From assembly GCF_028877475.1 (NCBI RefSeq), contig NZ_CP113527.1:3031501-3095500 (forward strand): a stretch of DNA of 64,000 bases. The letters are read 5' to 3'. How positions within the stretch are numbered: the first letter of the stretch is position 1; each line of letters begins with the position of its first letter. The DNA comes from Lysinibacillus irui (GTDB lineage: Bacteria; Bacillota; Bacilli; Bacillales_A; Planococcaceae). Shown here piece after piece: positions 8,742 through 16,665 of this stretch. The notes beneath the pieces are model-generated. The model ran no database searches and was not told the origin of the DNA. It saw only the letters and a list, made by a program, of their open reading frames with translations. The position numbers and the translations under genes were made by a program.

Positions 8742-9062
8742 TTACTCCCCTTTGATTCGTTCATATAGCTCAATCATTTCCTGTGCTAAATCACGAAATG
8801 TAATAGCATTCATTAAATGATCTTGTGCATGAATTAATAACATAGAAACCTCTACTTTTTCTCCCCTTGCTTCTTGAGACAGTAACCCCGTTTGAGCGTG
8901 ATGTGCATCAATTAGAGATTCATTCGCTAATTTGATTTTCTCCTTCGCCGCCTCAATTTCCCCTTTTTTTGCTAGCTGAATAGCTTCCATACACTCACTT
9001 TTCGTATTACCACTATGCACAATAAGACCCATAATCGATTCCATTAATGCTACTTCTCCCAT
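8742..9062 (-). CDS. PTS system IIA component, lactose/cellobiose family
   Basis: 106-aa cytosolic phosphocarrier. The all-helical IIA-Lac signature is clear: IVHSGNTKSECMEAI near the N-terminus and HAQDHLMNAITFRDLA near residue 80, the segment that carries the phosphorylated histidine, which receives phosphate from HPr. Nineteen bases separate it from the IIB gene and forty from IIC, so the three are co-transcribed. Start could also be the in-frame ATG seven codons later (MESIMGL), which has a GGAG ten bases upstream. Confidence 0.9.
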   Translation of the reverse strand: MGEVALMESIMGLIVHSGNTKSECMEAIQLAKKGEIEAAKEKIKLANESLIDAHHAQTGLLSQEARGEKVEVSMLLIHAQDHLMNAITFRDLAQEMIELYERIKGE

Positions 9063-9080
9063 TTCCCGTTGTCCCCTCTT

Positions 9081-9392
9081 TCATCCTATTAATTGCAGGG
9101 CTTGCTTCAAGACATTCTCCCCATTCATCATGCCGTAATCCGCCATATTAATAACATCAATAGGAAAACCCATATCCTTGTATTTTGATTCAAACGTGCC
9201 CTTTAAGTAGCGTACCTGAGGGCCTAGTAAAAGCACATCCGCCTTTTTCGCAGCTAATACTTTTTCAACCTCTCCTTCTGCAATAGCATAAATATCAGCT
9301 TCAATATTTTTCTCCTGTGCGGCTTTTTGCATCTTCGATACTAATAAGCTAGTACTCATGCCTGCTACACACACTAACATGATGTTTTTCAT
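9081..9392 (-). CDS. PTS system IIB component, lactose/cellobiose family
   Basis: 103-aa cytosolic phosphotransfer subunit. The active cysteine is Cys8 in MLVCVAGMSTSLL, and the fold signature LLGPQVRYL follows. Start 9392 has AAAGGAG nine bases upstream; the longer frame to 9470 would run through the cre and operator sites. It is the first gene of the five-gene operon IIB-IIA-IIC-mupG-kinase. A cre-like site and two dre-like palindromes lie in its upstream region. Confidence 0.9.
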   Translation of the reverse strand: MKNIMLVCVAGMSTSLLVSKMQKAAQEKNIEADIYAIAEGEVEKVLAAKKADVLLLGPQVRYLKGTFESKYKDMGFPIDVINMADYGMMNGENVLKQALQLIG

Positions 9393-9420
9393 TCGAAACA
9401 CTCCTTTAATGTTTTTATTT

Positions 9421-9434
9421 TGTAATCGCTTACT
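9421..9434. promoter_or_regulatory. CcpA catabolite-responsive element (cre)
   Basis: TGTAATCGCTTACT matches the cre consensus TGWNANCGNTNWCA at 13 of 14 positions. It lies 29 bp upstream of the PTS IIB start codon, between the dre-like operators and the gene, where CcpA binding would block transcription during growth on preferred carbon. Confidence 0.7.
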
Positions 9435-9453
9435 TATGTTGAGAATAGCACCT

Positions 9454-9469
9454 ATTGGTATATACCACA
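9454..9469. promoter_or_regulatory. dre-like operator 1 for the NagR/DasR-type repressor
   Basis: ATTGGTATATACCACA contains the perfect palindrome TGGTATATACCA and resembles DasR/NagR operators (ACTGGTCTAGACCAGT type). It lies 62 bp upstream of the PTS IIB start. Confidence 0.65.
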
Positions 9470-9557
9470 ATACAATTTTTACATTAAATATATGCTAAGC
9501 TAATAAATTACAAAATTGGGCTATTGCAGTTGTATAGCATAATTAACGATTCTTTTT

Positions 9558-9575
9558 AACTGGTATAGTCCAGAA
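9558..9575. promoter_or_regulatory. dre-like operator 2
   Basis: The core ACTGGTATAGTCCAGA (9559-9574) matches the DasR consensus ACTGGTCTAGACCAGT at 13 of 16 positions. It is in the 224-bp gap between the acetyltransferase gene and the PTS operon, about 104 bp from operator 1, so looping or two promoters are possible. Confidence 0.62.
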
Positions 9576-9616
9576 AAAAGTTCAAAAAATTTTTATATTT
9601 CCATCAAATTTAATGC

Positions 9617-10792
9617 CTAAAAATACTCATAAAAAGCAGGTTTTTCTGAAGGTAACGCCCTTTGCCAATGATCAATTATCTTTTTCTCTATAGGCTGATT
9701 AGCATAGATAACTGCTTCTTTTACAGAAAGATAGCCCACCATCATTGCAGAAAAAAGATTAATTGGTAGTGTTAACATATGCATGGTATCGGTTGAATTT
9801 GTCTCAATTATTGAGACATGACCATTTTTATTTATTTGATAGACATGCTCATTCCAATGACAAAAAGAATCTTCAATACGAATAGTCAAAATGTCATTAA
9901 TCTCTCCCCATGGATACTGCTGCATGAATGCATAAACGTCCACCACCCTAATCATGACATCCTGAACGACTTCCTTTTTGAATTGTGGCTCTTTGAAATA
10001 AAAGCCAAATGGATAATGATTGCTAGTAACTCCTGTAATGTTACTAACACTTGCTGCGTGCGACGTAATATAACGCCATATTGCTTGTTCCGCTAAATGA
10101 TTGGCTACAATAAAATCTTGAACTTCAAATGTCTCCTGCCTTATTGCATAACGAATATACCCCTCTAGATGCCCATCTAGAAAATAAGCTGCAAAATGAC
10201 TATCAGGGCTCCTTCTCTCAATTCGTTTCCACCAAGCATCATCACGTACCATGCCACCATGTTGTACGATTGCCATTGCATTATGAAATTCCTTAATACC
10301 CTGAAAAAGATCGGGATCTAACCATTCAAAGCTCATCCTTTTAACGACATCTAGTTGTTTACCTAAATCTGGAAAATTCGCTTGTGGAATCGTATAATGA
10401 AGCTTCTCAAAAAATAGTTCCCACCCAAAATATCGATAGAATGACACGGAATAAGGTGCTAAAACAGAAATCGTCTGCCCATTGTTCCGCATTTTTTGCA
10501 GTGCTTCCGTCATGAGCCTTTTCACAATTCCCTGTTGCCGATACTCTGGATATGTAGCGACAAATCCTATCCCCCCCATTTTGTACTGGACGCCATGCAC
10601 CGTCATGTTTAATGGTAATATTAGAAGCTGCCCAACGACTTTTTTATCATCATAAGCCCCTAGTGTTGTGCTATGCTCAATCCAATAGTGAAAATCGTCT
10701 CGACGAGCCTTTGTATATTTATTTGAAAAACAATAATCCCTCAATTGATGTATTTGCCAATAATCGTTAGGTGAGACAATGTTAATGTTCAT
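9617..10792 (-). CDS. GNAT-family N-acetyltransferase, Eis-like with sterol-carrier-type C-terminal domain
   Basis: 391-aa cytosolic acyltransferase. The N-terminal GNAT core carries an acetyl-CoA-binding motif GFVATYPEYRQQGIVKRLM at about residues 75-95 and VLAPYSVSFYRYFGWE, as in Eis-type proteins. A second degenerate GNAT domain and a C-terminal SCP2-like domain follow. Start 10792 (MNINIVSPNDY) has AGAGGTGG upstream; the longer frame crosses an inverted repeat. It sits inside the amino-sugar locus, between the SIS gene and the PTS operon, so an amino-sugar or aminoglycoside-like substrate is possible but not shown. Confidence 0.82.
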   Translation of the reverse strand: MNINIVSPNDYWQIHQLRDYCFSNKYTKARRDDFHYWIEHSTTLGAYDDKKVVGQLLILPLNMTVHGVQYKMGGIGFVATYPEYRQQGIVKRLMTEALQKMRNNGQTISVLAPYSVSFYRYFGWELFFEKLHYTIPQANFPDLGKQLDVVKRMSFEWLDPDLFQGIKEFHNAMAIVQHGGMVRDDAWWKRIERRSPDSHFAAYFLDGHLEGYIRYAIRQETFEVQDFIVANHLAEQAIWRYITSHAASVSNITGVTSNHYPFGFYFKEPQFKKEVVQDVMIRVVDVYAFMQQYPWGEINDILTIRIEDSFCHWNEHVYQINKNGHVSIIETNSTDTMHMLTLPINLFSAMMVGYLSVKEAVIYANQPIEKKIIDHWQRALPSEKPAFYEYF

Positions 10793-10860
10793 ACTTAACC
10801 ACCTCTGTTTAATGAATATTCTGATAAATATTGATAAATAAATGCTTTTTCCAAGGGCTC

Positions 10861-10893
10861 TTTTGCAGTGGTATAACAACAACCACTGCAAAA
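10861..10893. repeat. Perfect 11-bp inverted repeat upstream of the acetyltransferase gene
   Basis: TTTTGCAGTGG (10861-10871) and CCACTGCAAAA (10883-10893) flank an 11-nt loop. Neither strand has a T run after the stem, so it is not a standard terminator. The left arm and loop include TGGTATAACAAC, close to a dre half-site plus the ACAAC seen in NagR operators. Confidence 0.55.
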
Positions 10894-10994
10894 TCCCTTA
10901 ACACTCTTCTCCAAAATTCCCTTAACATCTTTGTTATTCCTAGTGACGAACCGCACTTAACCCATTTTCAACGTAAATTTCCTTTTGCTATTGC

Positions 10995-11714
10995 TCATGT
11001 AAAATCTATACGATGCTGGTATTTTGCAATCATTGTTTCATTATGTGACCAATCTGAATCCACATTATTACTAACAAAAATAGGTAATTCAGTTGAGTTC
11101 TTTGCTATCTCCTCAATGATTTCGCTAAATAACGCATTTAATAGTAGTGAACCAATAACAGTAGATGCTGGCGCATATTGCATTTCATGTTTATGCAAAA
11201 CGCCATCACCAATAGGTATATGTGTGTTGATGATGAAATCTACCACTTCTTCTAGTCTTTGCCCGCTATGATGACGTGTAGGCTGCTCTTTATAGAAGAG
11301 CGATTGTAGGGATAGAACAAAAACACCTCTAGCCTTTGCTAATAAAGCGGCGTCAATAGGTGCTGAATTTCTCCCGGAAGTCGAAATCACAATGCACACG
11401 TCATTTTCACGAAAATCAAACTGTTCCTTATGTTGTTCAATAATAGTCGGGTCCTTCTCATTACTTGAGGAAGCTAAAGCCCCCGCATGTAATGCTAACG
11501 GTTCAATAAAAATAGGACGCACAGGAACTAAACCACCTGCTCGGTAAAATGCCTCCTGAGCTAATAACTGCGAATGTCCACAACCAAAAAGTTGGATAAT
11601 GCCACCTCGCTGAAGGCGCTGCACAATGATACGAGCAGCTTCATTAATCCGTACAGCTTCCTGCTCTTTTACAACTTGGATTAGCTTTTCGATTTCAGAA
11701 AAATATGCATGCAT
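10995..11714 (-). CDS. UPF0309 family SIS-domain protein (putative sugar-phosphate isomerase/etherase)
   Basis: 239-aa cytosolic protein with one SIS domain: GGIIQLFGCGHSQLLAQEAFYR-type phosphosugar-binding loop at about residues 35-56 and VCIVISTSGRNSAPIDAALLAK at about 100-122. The family is UPF0309; a member is recorded in the nagA region of Lysinibacillus sphaericus (from memory). MurQ and GmhA share the fold, so a role in isomerising or cleaving a MurNAc- or GlcNAc-phosphate is plausible but inferred. Start 11714 has AAGGTG just upstream and lies four bases after the repressor stop; the longer frame to 11735 would overlap the repressor gene. Confidence 0.8.
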   Translation of the reverse strand: MHAYFSEIEKLIQVVKEQEAVRINEAARIIVQRLQRGGIIQLFGCGHSQLLAQEAFYRAGGLVPVRPIFIEPLALHAGALASSSNEKDPTIIEQHKEQFDFRENDVCIVISTSGRNSAPIDAALLAKARGVFVLSLQSLFYKEQPTRHHSGQRLEEVVDFIINTHIPIGDGVLHKHEMQYAPASTVIGSLLLNALFSEIIEEIAKNSTELPIFVSNNVDSDWSHNETMIAKYQHRIDFT

Positions 11715-11718
11715 ATGA

Positions 11719-12441
11719 TCACCTTTTAATTTCACTTATAAATTTGTAGCGATCCGCTCGATAAGTACTACGTACAAGCTCAAACGGCTTACCATCCGAT
11801 AAATAACTTGTTCGTTTAATAATTAAAACTGGTGCTGTTTGATTAATCTGCAAAAACTTACTATCTTCTTTTGATACAATGGCTGCCTCCATTTGCTGAA
11901 CAGCATTTCCAATTTTTTGATGGAATTTTGCTTCAATTAAGGCATAAAGCGAGCCCATAATTTGCTTTTCATCCAATTCAGGATATATTTTCACAGGGAT
12001 ATACGTTCTTTCAATCGCCATTGGCTGAGAATCCGCATTTCTAATCCGAACTACAAAGAATACCTCTTCTCCTGACTCAATCATTAAGTCTCTGGCGATA
12101 TCCATCGGCGGTACGATTTTCTCAAATCGTAAAACTTTACTGCTCGGTTCCATGCCTCGTGCGCGCATATCCTCAGTAAAACTCGTTAATCCCTTTAATG
12201 GCTGCTCTAATTTTGGATTGGCAACATAAGTACCTCTCCCTTTTTCTCGATAAAGAAGACCACTATTTACTAGATTGGTAATGGATTGACGTACAGTCAT
12301 TCTACTAACGTCAAATTGCGCGGAAAGCTCTCGTTCTGAAGGAATTGTTTCACCAATTTTGTATTCTTCTAAATAAATTCGTTGTTTAATAATCTCTTCT
12401 ATTTGTATATAAATAGGAATATGGGAATTTTTCTCTAACAA
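11719..12441 (-). CDS. nagR: GntR/HutC-family transcriptional regulator, NagR (YvoA)-like
   Basis: About 240-aa repressor. The N-terminal winged helix (IPIYIQIEEIIKQRI; IPSERELSAQFDVSRMTVRQSI; GLLYREKGRGTYV) is followed by a UTRA effector domain (from about residue 85) that in NagR binds GlcN-6-P or GlcNAc-6-P. Start is uncertain: a GTG at 12450 has its purine site directly abutting, whereas TTG at 12441 has AAGGAAGG eight bases upstream and gives the usual short N-terminus; I use 12441. It forms an operon with the SIS gene. A dre-like site overlapping a TATAAT box 370 bp upstream suggests autoregulation. Confidence 0.85.
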   Translation of the reverse strand: MLEKNSHIPIYIQIEEIIKQRIYLEEYKIGETIPSERELSAQFDVSRMTVRQSITNLVNSGLLYREKGRGTYVANPKLEQPLKGLTSFTEDMRARGMEPSSKVLRFEKIVPPMDIARDLMIESGEEVFFVVRIRNADSQPMAIERTYIPVKIYPELDEKQIMGSLYALIEAKFHQKIGNAVQQMEAAIVSKEDSKFLQINQTAPVLIIKRTSYLSDGKPFELVRSTYRADRYKFISEIKR

Positions 12442-12800
12442 ATCTTGCACCTTCCTTATGCCTCATTTATGATATTCCAAATACAACTTTACCTGACAAA
12501 TCGTTTTTTGCCCATGCAAATGTTGAGTAAGCAATACACAATTCACATGAAAACCATCCTTAGCTTTCTTGGTAAGTCGTAATTTTTTAACATTGGCTTA
12601 CACTATTTTTTGTATTGACTACTTTGTCATGGCATCTCTATTTCTACTGTCTACTCCATCATTAATTGAATGCCTTTTTATGCATCGTTTGCTAATGGAG
12701 ACTTTTTTGCTTCCAACTCATGTTCATCATATTACTAGCCAATTACGAAGATAATGTTTGCCTGAGCATTTTTTCTGTAAGGCTAACTTTGCCATTGATG
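12442..12800 (-). other. Long untranslated region upstream of the NagR-like gene
   Basis: About 360 bp between the repressor start and its likely operator/promoter. I see no RNA family, no terminator and no convincing gene in it. It may be an unusually long leader or hide a second promoter. A 61-codon plus-strand frame (12569-12754) starts at TTG without a ribosome site and was not accepted. Confidence 0.4.
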
Positions 12801-12802
12801 AA

Positions 12803-12826
12803 GGTATAGTTGTCTATACCAATTAT
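12803..12826 (-). promoter_or_regulatory. dre-like operator 3 overlapping a -10 box upstream of nagR
   Basis: On the minus strand ATTGGTATAGACAACT (12808-12823) closely resembles the NagR operators of Bacillus as I recall them. GGTATAG (12803-12809) and CTATACC (12814-12820) also form an inverted repeat. A TATAAT hexamer occupies 12821-12826, so repressor binding would cover the promoter. Confidence 0.65.
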
Positions 12827-12912
12827 ATGCTGATTAACCAAAAATAAAAAGTAATTCTTTCATATTTTCAAAATTTTCCTATTTTTCAATAGCTATGTCC
12901 CTTTTTCAACAT

Positions 12913-12942
12913 AAAAAAAGGAGCTATACTCAAGCTCCTTTT
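12913..12942 (-). terminator. Terminator following 6S RNA
   Basis: Arms AAAAGGAGCT (12916-12925) and AGCTCCTTTT (12932-12941); on the minus strand a run of T follows the stem. It ends the 6S RNA transcription unit. Confidence 0.88.
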
Positions 12943-12954
12943 AATCCTATGTAT

Positions 12955-13160
12955 AGGACGAATCCCAATTGTGCCGTAATGCCAAGAAACATTCGTTTTG
13001 AACCCGCAATTTGCAGGGGGGTGCCCGCTTTGCAGCTTTAAACGTCCCGCTCCGCTAGGGGCATGTTTGCGACTACAAAATGAAGGCTCCCGATTCGATA
13101 ATGTTCGGTCAAAACTGTGAAGTAGAGTTAGCAGTTAGACAAACACATCAGGATTCGTAT
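12955..13160 (-). ncRNA. ssrS: 6S RNA (BsrA/SsrS)
   Basis: About 206 nt. The RNA binds sigma-A RNA polymerase by mimicking an open promoter. The closing stem pairs ACGAATCC at the 5' end with GGATTCGT at the 3' end (plus-strand positions about 13150-13158 and 12958-12966). Hallmark segments on the minus strand are CCTGATGTGT near the 5' end, TTTTGACCGAACAT, and ATCGGGAGCC, matching the Bacillus 6S-1 sequence as I recall it. Its place next to aspS is also conserved in Bacillus subtilis. A consensus promoter and a terminator bracket it. Confidence 0.95.
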
Positions 13161-13167
13161 TACAGAT

Positions 13168-13196
13168 ATCATACCACCACTTTTCTGATAATTCAA
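13168..13196 (-). promoter_or_regulatory. Sigma-A promoter of 6S RNA
   Basis: TTGAAT (13191-13196) and TATGAT (13168-13173) on the minus strand with a 17-bp spacer; predicted start near 13161, matching the closing-stem 5' end. Confidence 0.85.
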
Positions 13197-13235
13197 ACGA
13201 TTTTCTCTAACAATCTATAATTTCATAAGAAAACG

Positions 13236-13284
13236 CAAAAAATACCTAGGTTCCCAACAATATTTGCTAGGAAACCTAGGTATT
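13236..13284 (-). terminator. Terminator of the hisS-aspS operon
   Basis: Arms AATACCTAGGTT (13241-13252) and AACCTAGGTATT (13273-13284), with T residues following on the minus strand. It lies 13 bp past the aspS stop. Confidence 0.88.
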
Positions 13285-13296
13285 CTGTATTATTGT

Positions 13297-15066
13297 TTAT
13301 TTTCTAAATGGTTTAATTGCTAAACTTAATTCGCTTAGTTGCTCTGGTGATACTTCACTTGGTGCTTCTGTCATTAAGCAGCTAGCACTTGCTGTTTTCG
13401 GGAATGCAATCGTATCCCGTAAATTGTTACGTCCCGCTAATAACATAACAAAGCGATCAAGACCAAAGGCAAGACCAGCATGTGGTGGTACACCATATTC
13501 AAATGCTTCTAATAAGAAACCAAATTGCGCCTGAGCCTCTTCTTCTGTAAAGCCAAGTAATTCAAACATTTTTTCTTGTAGATCACGTTCATAAATACGT
13601 AATGAACCACCACCAAGTTCGTAGCCATTTAATACAATATCATATGCTTGAGCACGAACTGCTGAAGGATCTGTGTCCATTAACGGGATATCTTCATCAA
13701 ACGGACGTGTGAATGGATGGTGTGCTGCATAGTAACGTCCATCTTCCTCAGAGTATTCAAATAATGGCCAGTCAGTAATCCATAGGAAGGCAAATTGAGA
13801 TTCGTCAATTAAATTTAGATCCTGCCCTAATTTTGTGCGAAGTGCCCCTAAAGATGCGGCTACTACAGCTGCTGTATCTGCTACGAATACTAGAATATCG
13901 CCCACTTCTGCACCCATACGTTCTATTAATGCAGCTGCTAATGCTTCATCAAAGAACTTCGCGATTGGACCATTTAAGCCTTCTTCTGTAACCTTTAACC
14001 AAGCAAGACCTTTTGCCCCATAGATACCAACAAACTTTGTTAATTCATCCATGTCTTTACGTGAATATTTGTCGGCTGCCCCTTTAATATTGATACTTTT
14101 TACTTGCTTCCCTTGTGCCACTGTATCTGCAAACACTTTAAAATTACAACCTTCAAAAACATCATTTAATGCTACTAATTCTAAGCCAAAACGAACATCT
14201 GGTTTATCTGAACCATAACGATCCATTGCTTCTTGGTATTTCATGCGTTGGAATGGTGCAGGGATATCAAGCCCTTTCACTTCTTTCATTACGGCTTGGA
14301 TTAAACGCTCATTCATTTCTAATACTTCTTCTTGTGTTAAGAAACTTGTTTCAATGTCTACCTGTGTAAACTCTGGTTGACGGTCAGCACGTAAATCTTC
14401 ATCACGGAAACAACGTGCAATTTGGAAATACTTTTCAAAGCCAGCAACCATTAATAACTGTTTAAATAACTGTGGTGATTGTGGTAAAGCATAAAATTCA
14501 CCTTCATGTACACGTGATGGCACTAAATAATCACGAGCACCTTCTGGCGTTGACTTTGTTAAAATTGGTGTTTCAACTTCTAAGAAGCCTTCATTTTGTA
14601 GGAAGTTACGAATTGTACGTGTAACATCAGAGCGCATTTTAAAGGTATCGAACATCACTGGACGACGTAAGTCCAAATAGCGATATTTTAAACGTAGATC
14701 TTCTGACACGTCTGTACGATCTTCAATTTGGAATGGCGTTGTTTTGGCCGTATTAATGACAACCAATTTTGTAGCTTCTACTTCAATTTTACCGTTCGGC
14801 ACATTTGGATTGATTTGGTCCTCTGTACGAAGGATAACCGTTCCTTCTACTTCAATTACATATTCACTACGCACTTTATCCGCTAAAGCATGTGCTTCTG
14901 CAACGTCTGGACTAAAAACAACCTGAGTAATACCTGTACGGTCACGTAAATCAATAAAGATTAAACCACCAAGGTCGCGACGACGCTGTACCCAACCTTT
15001 TAATACGACTTTTTCGCCTTGTAACGCTTCTGAAAGTTCGTTACTAGCATGTGTTCTTGTAGCCAT
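13297..15066 (-). CDS. aspS: Aspartyl-tRNA synthetase
   Basis: 589-aa class IIb synthetase that charges tRNA-Asp, and in many Bacillales also tRNA-Asn. The N-terminal OB-fold anticodon domain includes [20 protein letters not shown] (about residues 25-45). Motif 2 is [16 protein letters not shown], the bacterial GAD insertion follows, and motif 3 is [13 protein letters not shown] near the C-terminus. Start 15066 ([11 protein letters not shown]) has GGAGG nine bases upstream; the longer frame begins without a site. It is 61 bp downstream of hisS in one operon under the T-box leader. Confidence 0.96.
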   Translation of the reverse strand: MATRTHASNELSEALQGEKVVLKGWVQRRRDLGGLIFIDLRDRTGITQVVFSPDVAEAHALADKVRSEYVIEVEGTVILRTEDQINPNVPNGKIEVEATKLVVINTAKTTPFQIEDRTDVSEDLRLKYRYLDLRRPVMFDTFKMRSDVTRTIRNFLQNEGFLEVETPILTKSTPEGARDYLVPSRVHEGEFYALPQSPQLFKQLLMVAGFEKYFQIARCFRDEDLRADRQPEFTQVDIETSFLTQEEVLEMNERLIQAVMKEVKGLDIPAPFQRMKYQEAMDRYGSDKPDVRFGLELVALNDVFEGCNFKVFADTVAQGKQVKSINIKGAADKYSRKDMDELTKFVGIYGAKGLAWLKVTEEGLNGPIAKFFDEALAAALIERMGAEVGDILVFVADTAAVVAASLGALRTKLGQDLNLIDESQFAFLWITDWPLFEYSEEDGRYYAAHHPFTRPFDEDIPLMDTDPSAVRAQAYDIVLNGYELGGGSLRIYERDLQEKMFELLGFTEEEAQAQFGFLLEAFEYGVPPHAGLAFGLDRFVMLLAGRNNLRDTIAFPKTASASCLMTEAPSEVSPEQLSELSLAIKPFRK

Positions 15067-15127
15067 TGTTAAATTCCTCCAAAATATCTTCTTTTTATGT
15101 AGCATTTAACGAGAAATGCCATGTCTT

Positions 15128-16396
15128 TTAGGATTGTTGAGATAAATAGTTCACTAATTCTGAAAATGCAACCTTATGCTGCTCACCAGATTCCATATGC
15201 TTCACTGCTGCTGCTTGCTCTTCCAGCTCCGTTTCACCAAGGACAATCGTAAACTTCGCCCCTAGGCGGTCCGCTGATTTCATTTGTGCCTTCATTTTTC
15301 GATCTAAATAATCCATTTCTGTGGCAAGGCCTTTTGCGCGGAACGTACTAGTTAACTCTACAGCCTTTTGTTTCGCCTCATTGCCCATTGCAATAATATA
15401 AACATCTAGTCCAGAAGCCGTATCTAATTCCACACCTTCTGCCTCAAGCGCTAATAATAAGCGTTCAATACTTAGTGCGAATCCAATACCTGGCACATCT
15501 GGCCCTCCTATTTCTTGTACGAGACCATTGTAGCGTCCACCACCACAAAGTGTTGTAATAGCACCAAAGCCAGAAGCAGTCGACATAATTTCGAATGTCG
15601 TATGATTGTAATAATCAAGTCCACGCACAAGATTTGGATCAACTTCATACGTAATGCCCAATGTATCCAAATACGCTTTCACTTGAGCAAAATAGGCAGC
15701 TGAGTCCTTAGTTAGGAAATCTGTCAATGCTGGAGCCGTTTGCATTAATGGATGCTCGCGATCTACCTTGCAATCTAAGATTCGCAATGGATTTTTTTGT
15801 AAACGATTTTGACAATCGGAGCAAAACTCCTCTATATGTGGCTCAAAATGTTGTAATAATGCTGTACGATGCGTATCACGAGTTTCTTTGTCACCAAGTG
15901 AATTGATGACCAATTTCAAATCCTTTAAGCCCGCTGATTCATAAACATCCATCGCAAGAGCGATAACTTCTGCATCAATGGCAGGATCTGCTGAACCGAT
16001 TGCCTCTACACCGAATTGCACGAATTGACGGTAGCGACCGGCTTGTTGGCGCTCATAGCGGAACATAGGTCCTAAATAAGAAAGTTTAACAGGTTGGTCT
16101 GGGGCACCAAACATTTTATGTTCTACATACGCACGGACAACTCCAGCTGTATTTTCAGGACGCAATGTTAACGAACGCCCCCCGCGATCTTCAAATGTAT
16201 ACATTTCCTTTTGCACAACATCCGTTGTTTCACCAACACCACGTGCAAATAAATCTGTCTGTTCGAAAATCGGTGTACGAATTTCGTTATAGCGATACAC
16301 ACGGCAAATATCACGAATAATCGCTTCAACCTTTTGCCATTTTTCAGATTGACCTGGCAAAATATCTTGTGTTCCTCGTGGCACTTTAAAACTCAT
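15128..16396 (-). CDS. hisS: Histidyl-tRNA synthetase
   Basis: 422-aa class IIa synthetase. Motif 2 is [20 protein letters not shown] (about residues 110-130). The HisRS signatures [14 protein letters not shown] and CGGGRYNGL follow, motif 3 is [15 protein letters not shown], and a C-terminal anticodon-binding domain starts near residue 330. AGGAGGGAA precedes the ATG. First gene of hisS-aspS; expression is controlled by the T-box leader, and unusual tandem repeats lie between that leader and the ribosome site. Confidence 0.96.
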   Translation of the reverse strand: MSFKVPRGTQDILPGQSEKWQKVEAIIRDICRVYRYNEIRTPIFEQTDLFARGVGETTDVVQKEMYTFEDRGGRSLTLRPENTAGVVRAYVEHKMFGAPDQPVKLSYLGPMFRYERQQAGRYRQFVQFGVEAIGSADPAIDAEVIALAMDVYESAGLKDLKLVINSLGDKETRDTHRTALLQHFEPHIEEFCSDCQNRLQKNPLRILDCKVDREHPLMQTAPALTDFLTKDSAAYFAQVKAYLDTLGITYEVDPNLVRGLDYYNHTTFEIMSTASGFGAITTLCGGGRYNGLVQEIGGPDVPGIGFALSIERLLLALEAEGVELDTASGLDVYIIAMGNEAKQKAVELTSTFRAKGLATEMDYLDRKMKAQMKSADRLGAKFTIVLGETELEEQAAAVKHMESGEQHKVAFSELVNYLSQQS

Positions 16397-16443
16397 GTAA
16401 TTTCCCTCCTATATTGATTGCTTATGATTGAGCAGCTGTCATT

Positions 16444-16590
16444 CCACTTGGAGCGGCTTCGAGCTTTCTTTGAGCGCTTTCCTCTCCACTTGGAGCGGCT
16501 TCGGTCCTTCTTTGAGCGCTTTCCTCTCCATTTGGAGCGGCTTCCACCCTTGATTAAGCACTCCGCTCACCAGTTGGAGCTATTTTTCTT
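16444..16590. repeat. 42-bp tandem repeats in the hisS 5' untranslated region
   Basis: Two near-identical 42-bp units (16444-16485, 16486-16527) begin CCACTTGGAGCGGCTTCG; a diverged third (16528-16567) and a partial fourth (to about 16590) follow. Each unit is made of two similar 21-bp halves (TTGGAGCGGCTTCG and TTTGAGCGCTTTCC). They are richer in G+C than the surroundings and lie after the T-box terminator and before the hisS ribosome site. Confidence 0.85.
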
Positions 16591-16665
16591 GCTGTTCAGT
16601 GAAGCATCTTCCACATAGCGCAGAATTCACCCCATTTTCAGCAGGGTCGATTGCTTTTTAGACAA

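Noticed and set aside
9818-11271. Plus-strand frames of 92 and 146 codons opposite the acetyltransferase and SIS genes
   Set aside because: Antisense shadows without start signals or coherent composition.
12569-12754. 61-codon plus-strand frame
   Set aside because: TTG start without a ribosome site, hydrophobic random-like composition, opposite strand to the operon.
16444-16590. CRISPR array
   Set aside because: Repeats are directly adjacent, with no unique spacers of constant length.
16418-16618. 66-codon plus-strand frame with 14-residue repeats (HLERLRSFFERFPL)
   Set aside because: It arises because the 42-bp DNA repeat is divisible by three; no ribosome site, and it runs antisense to the hisS leader.
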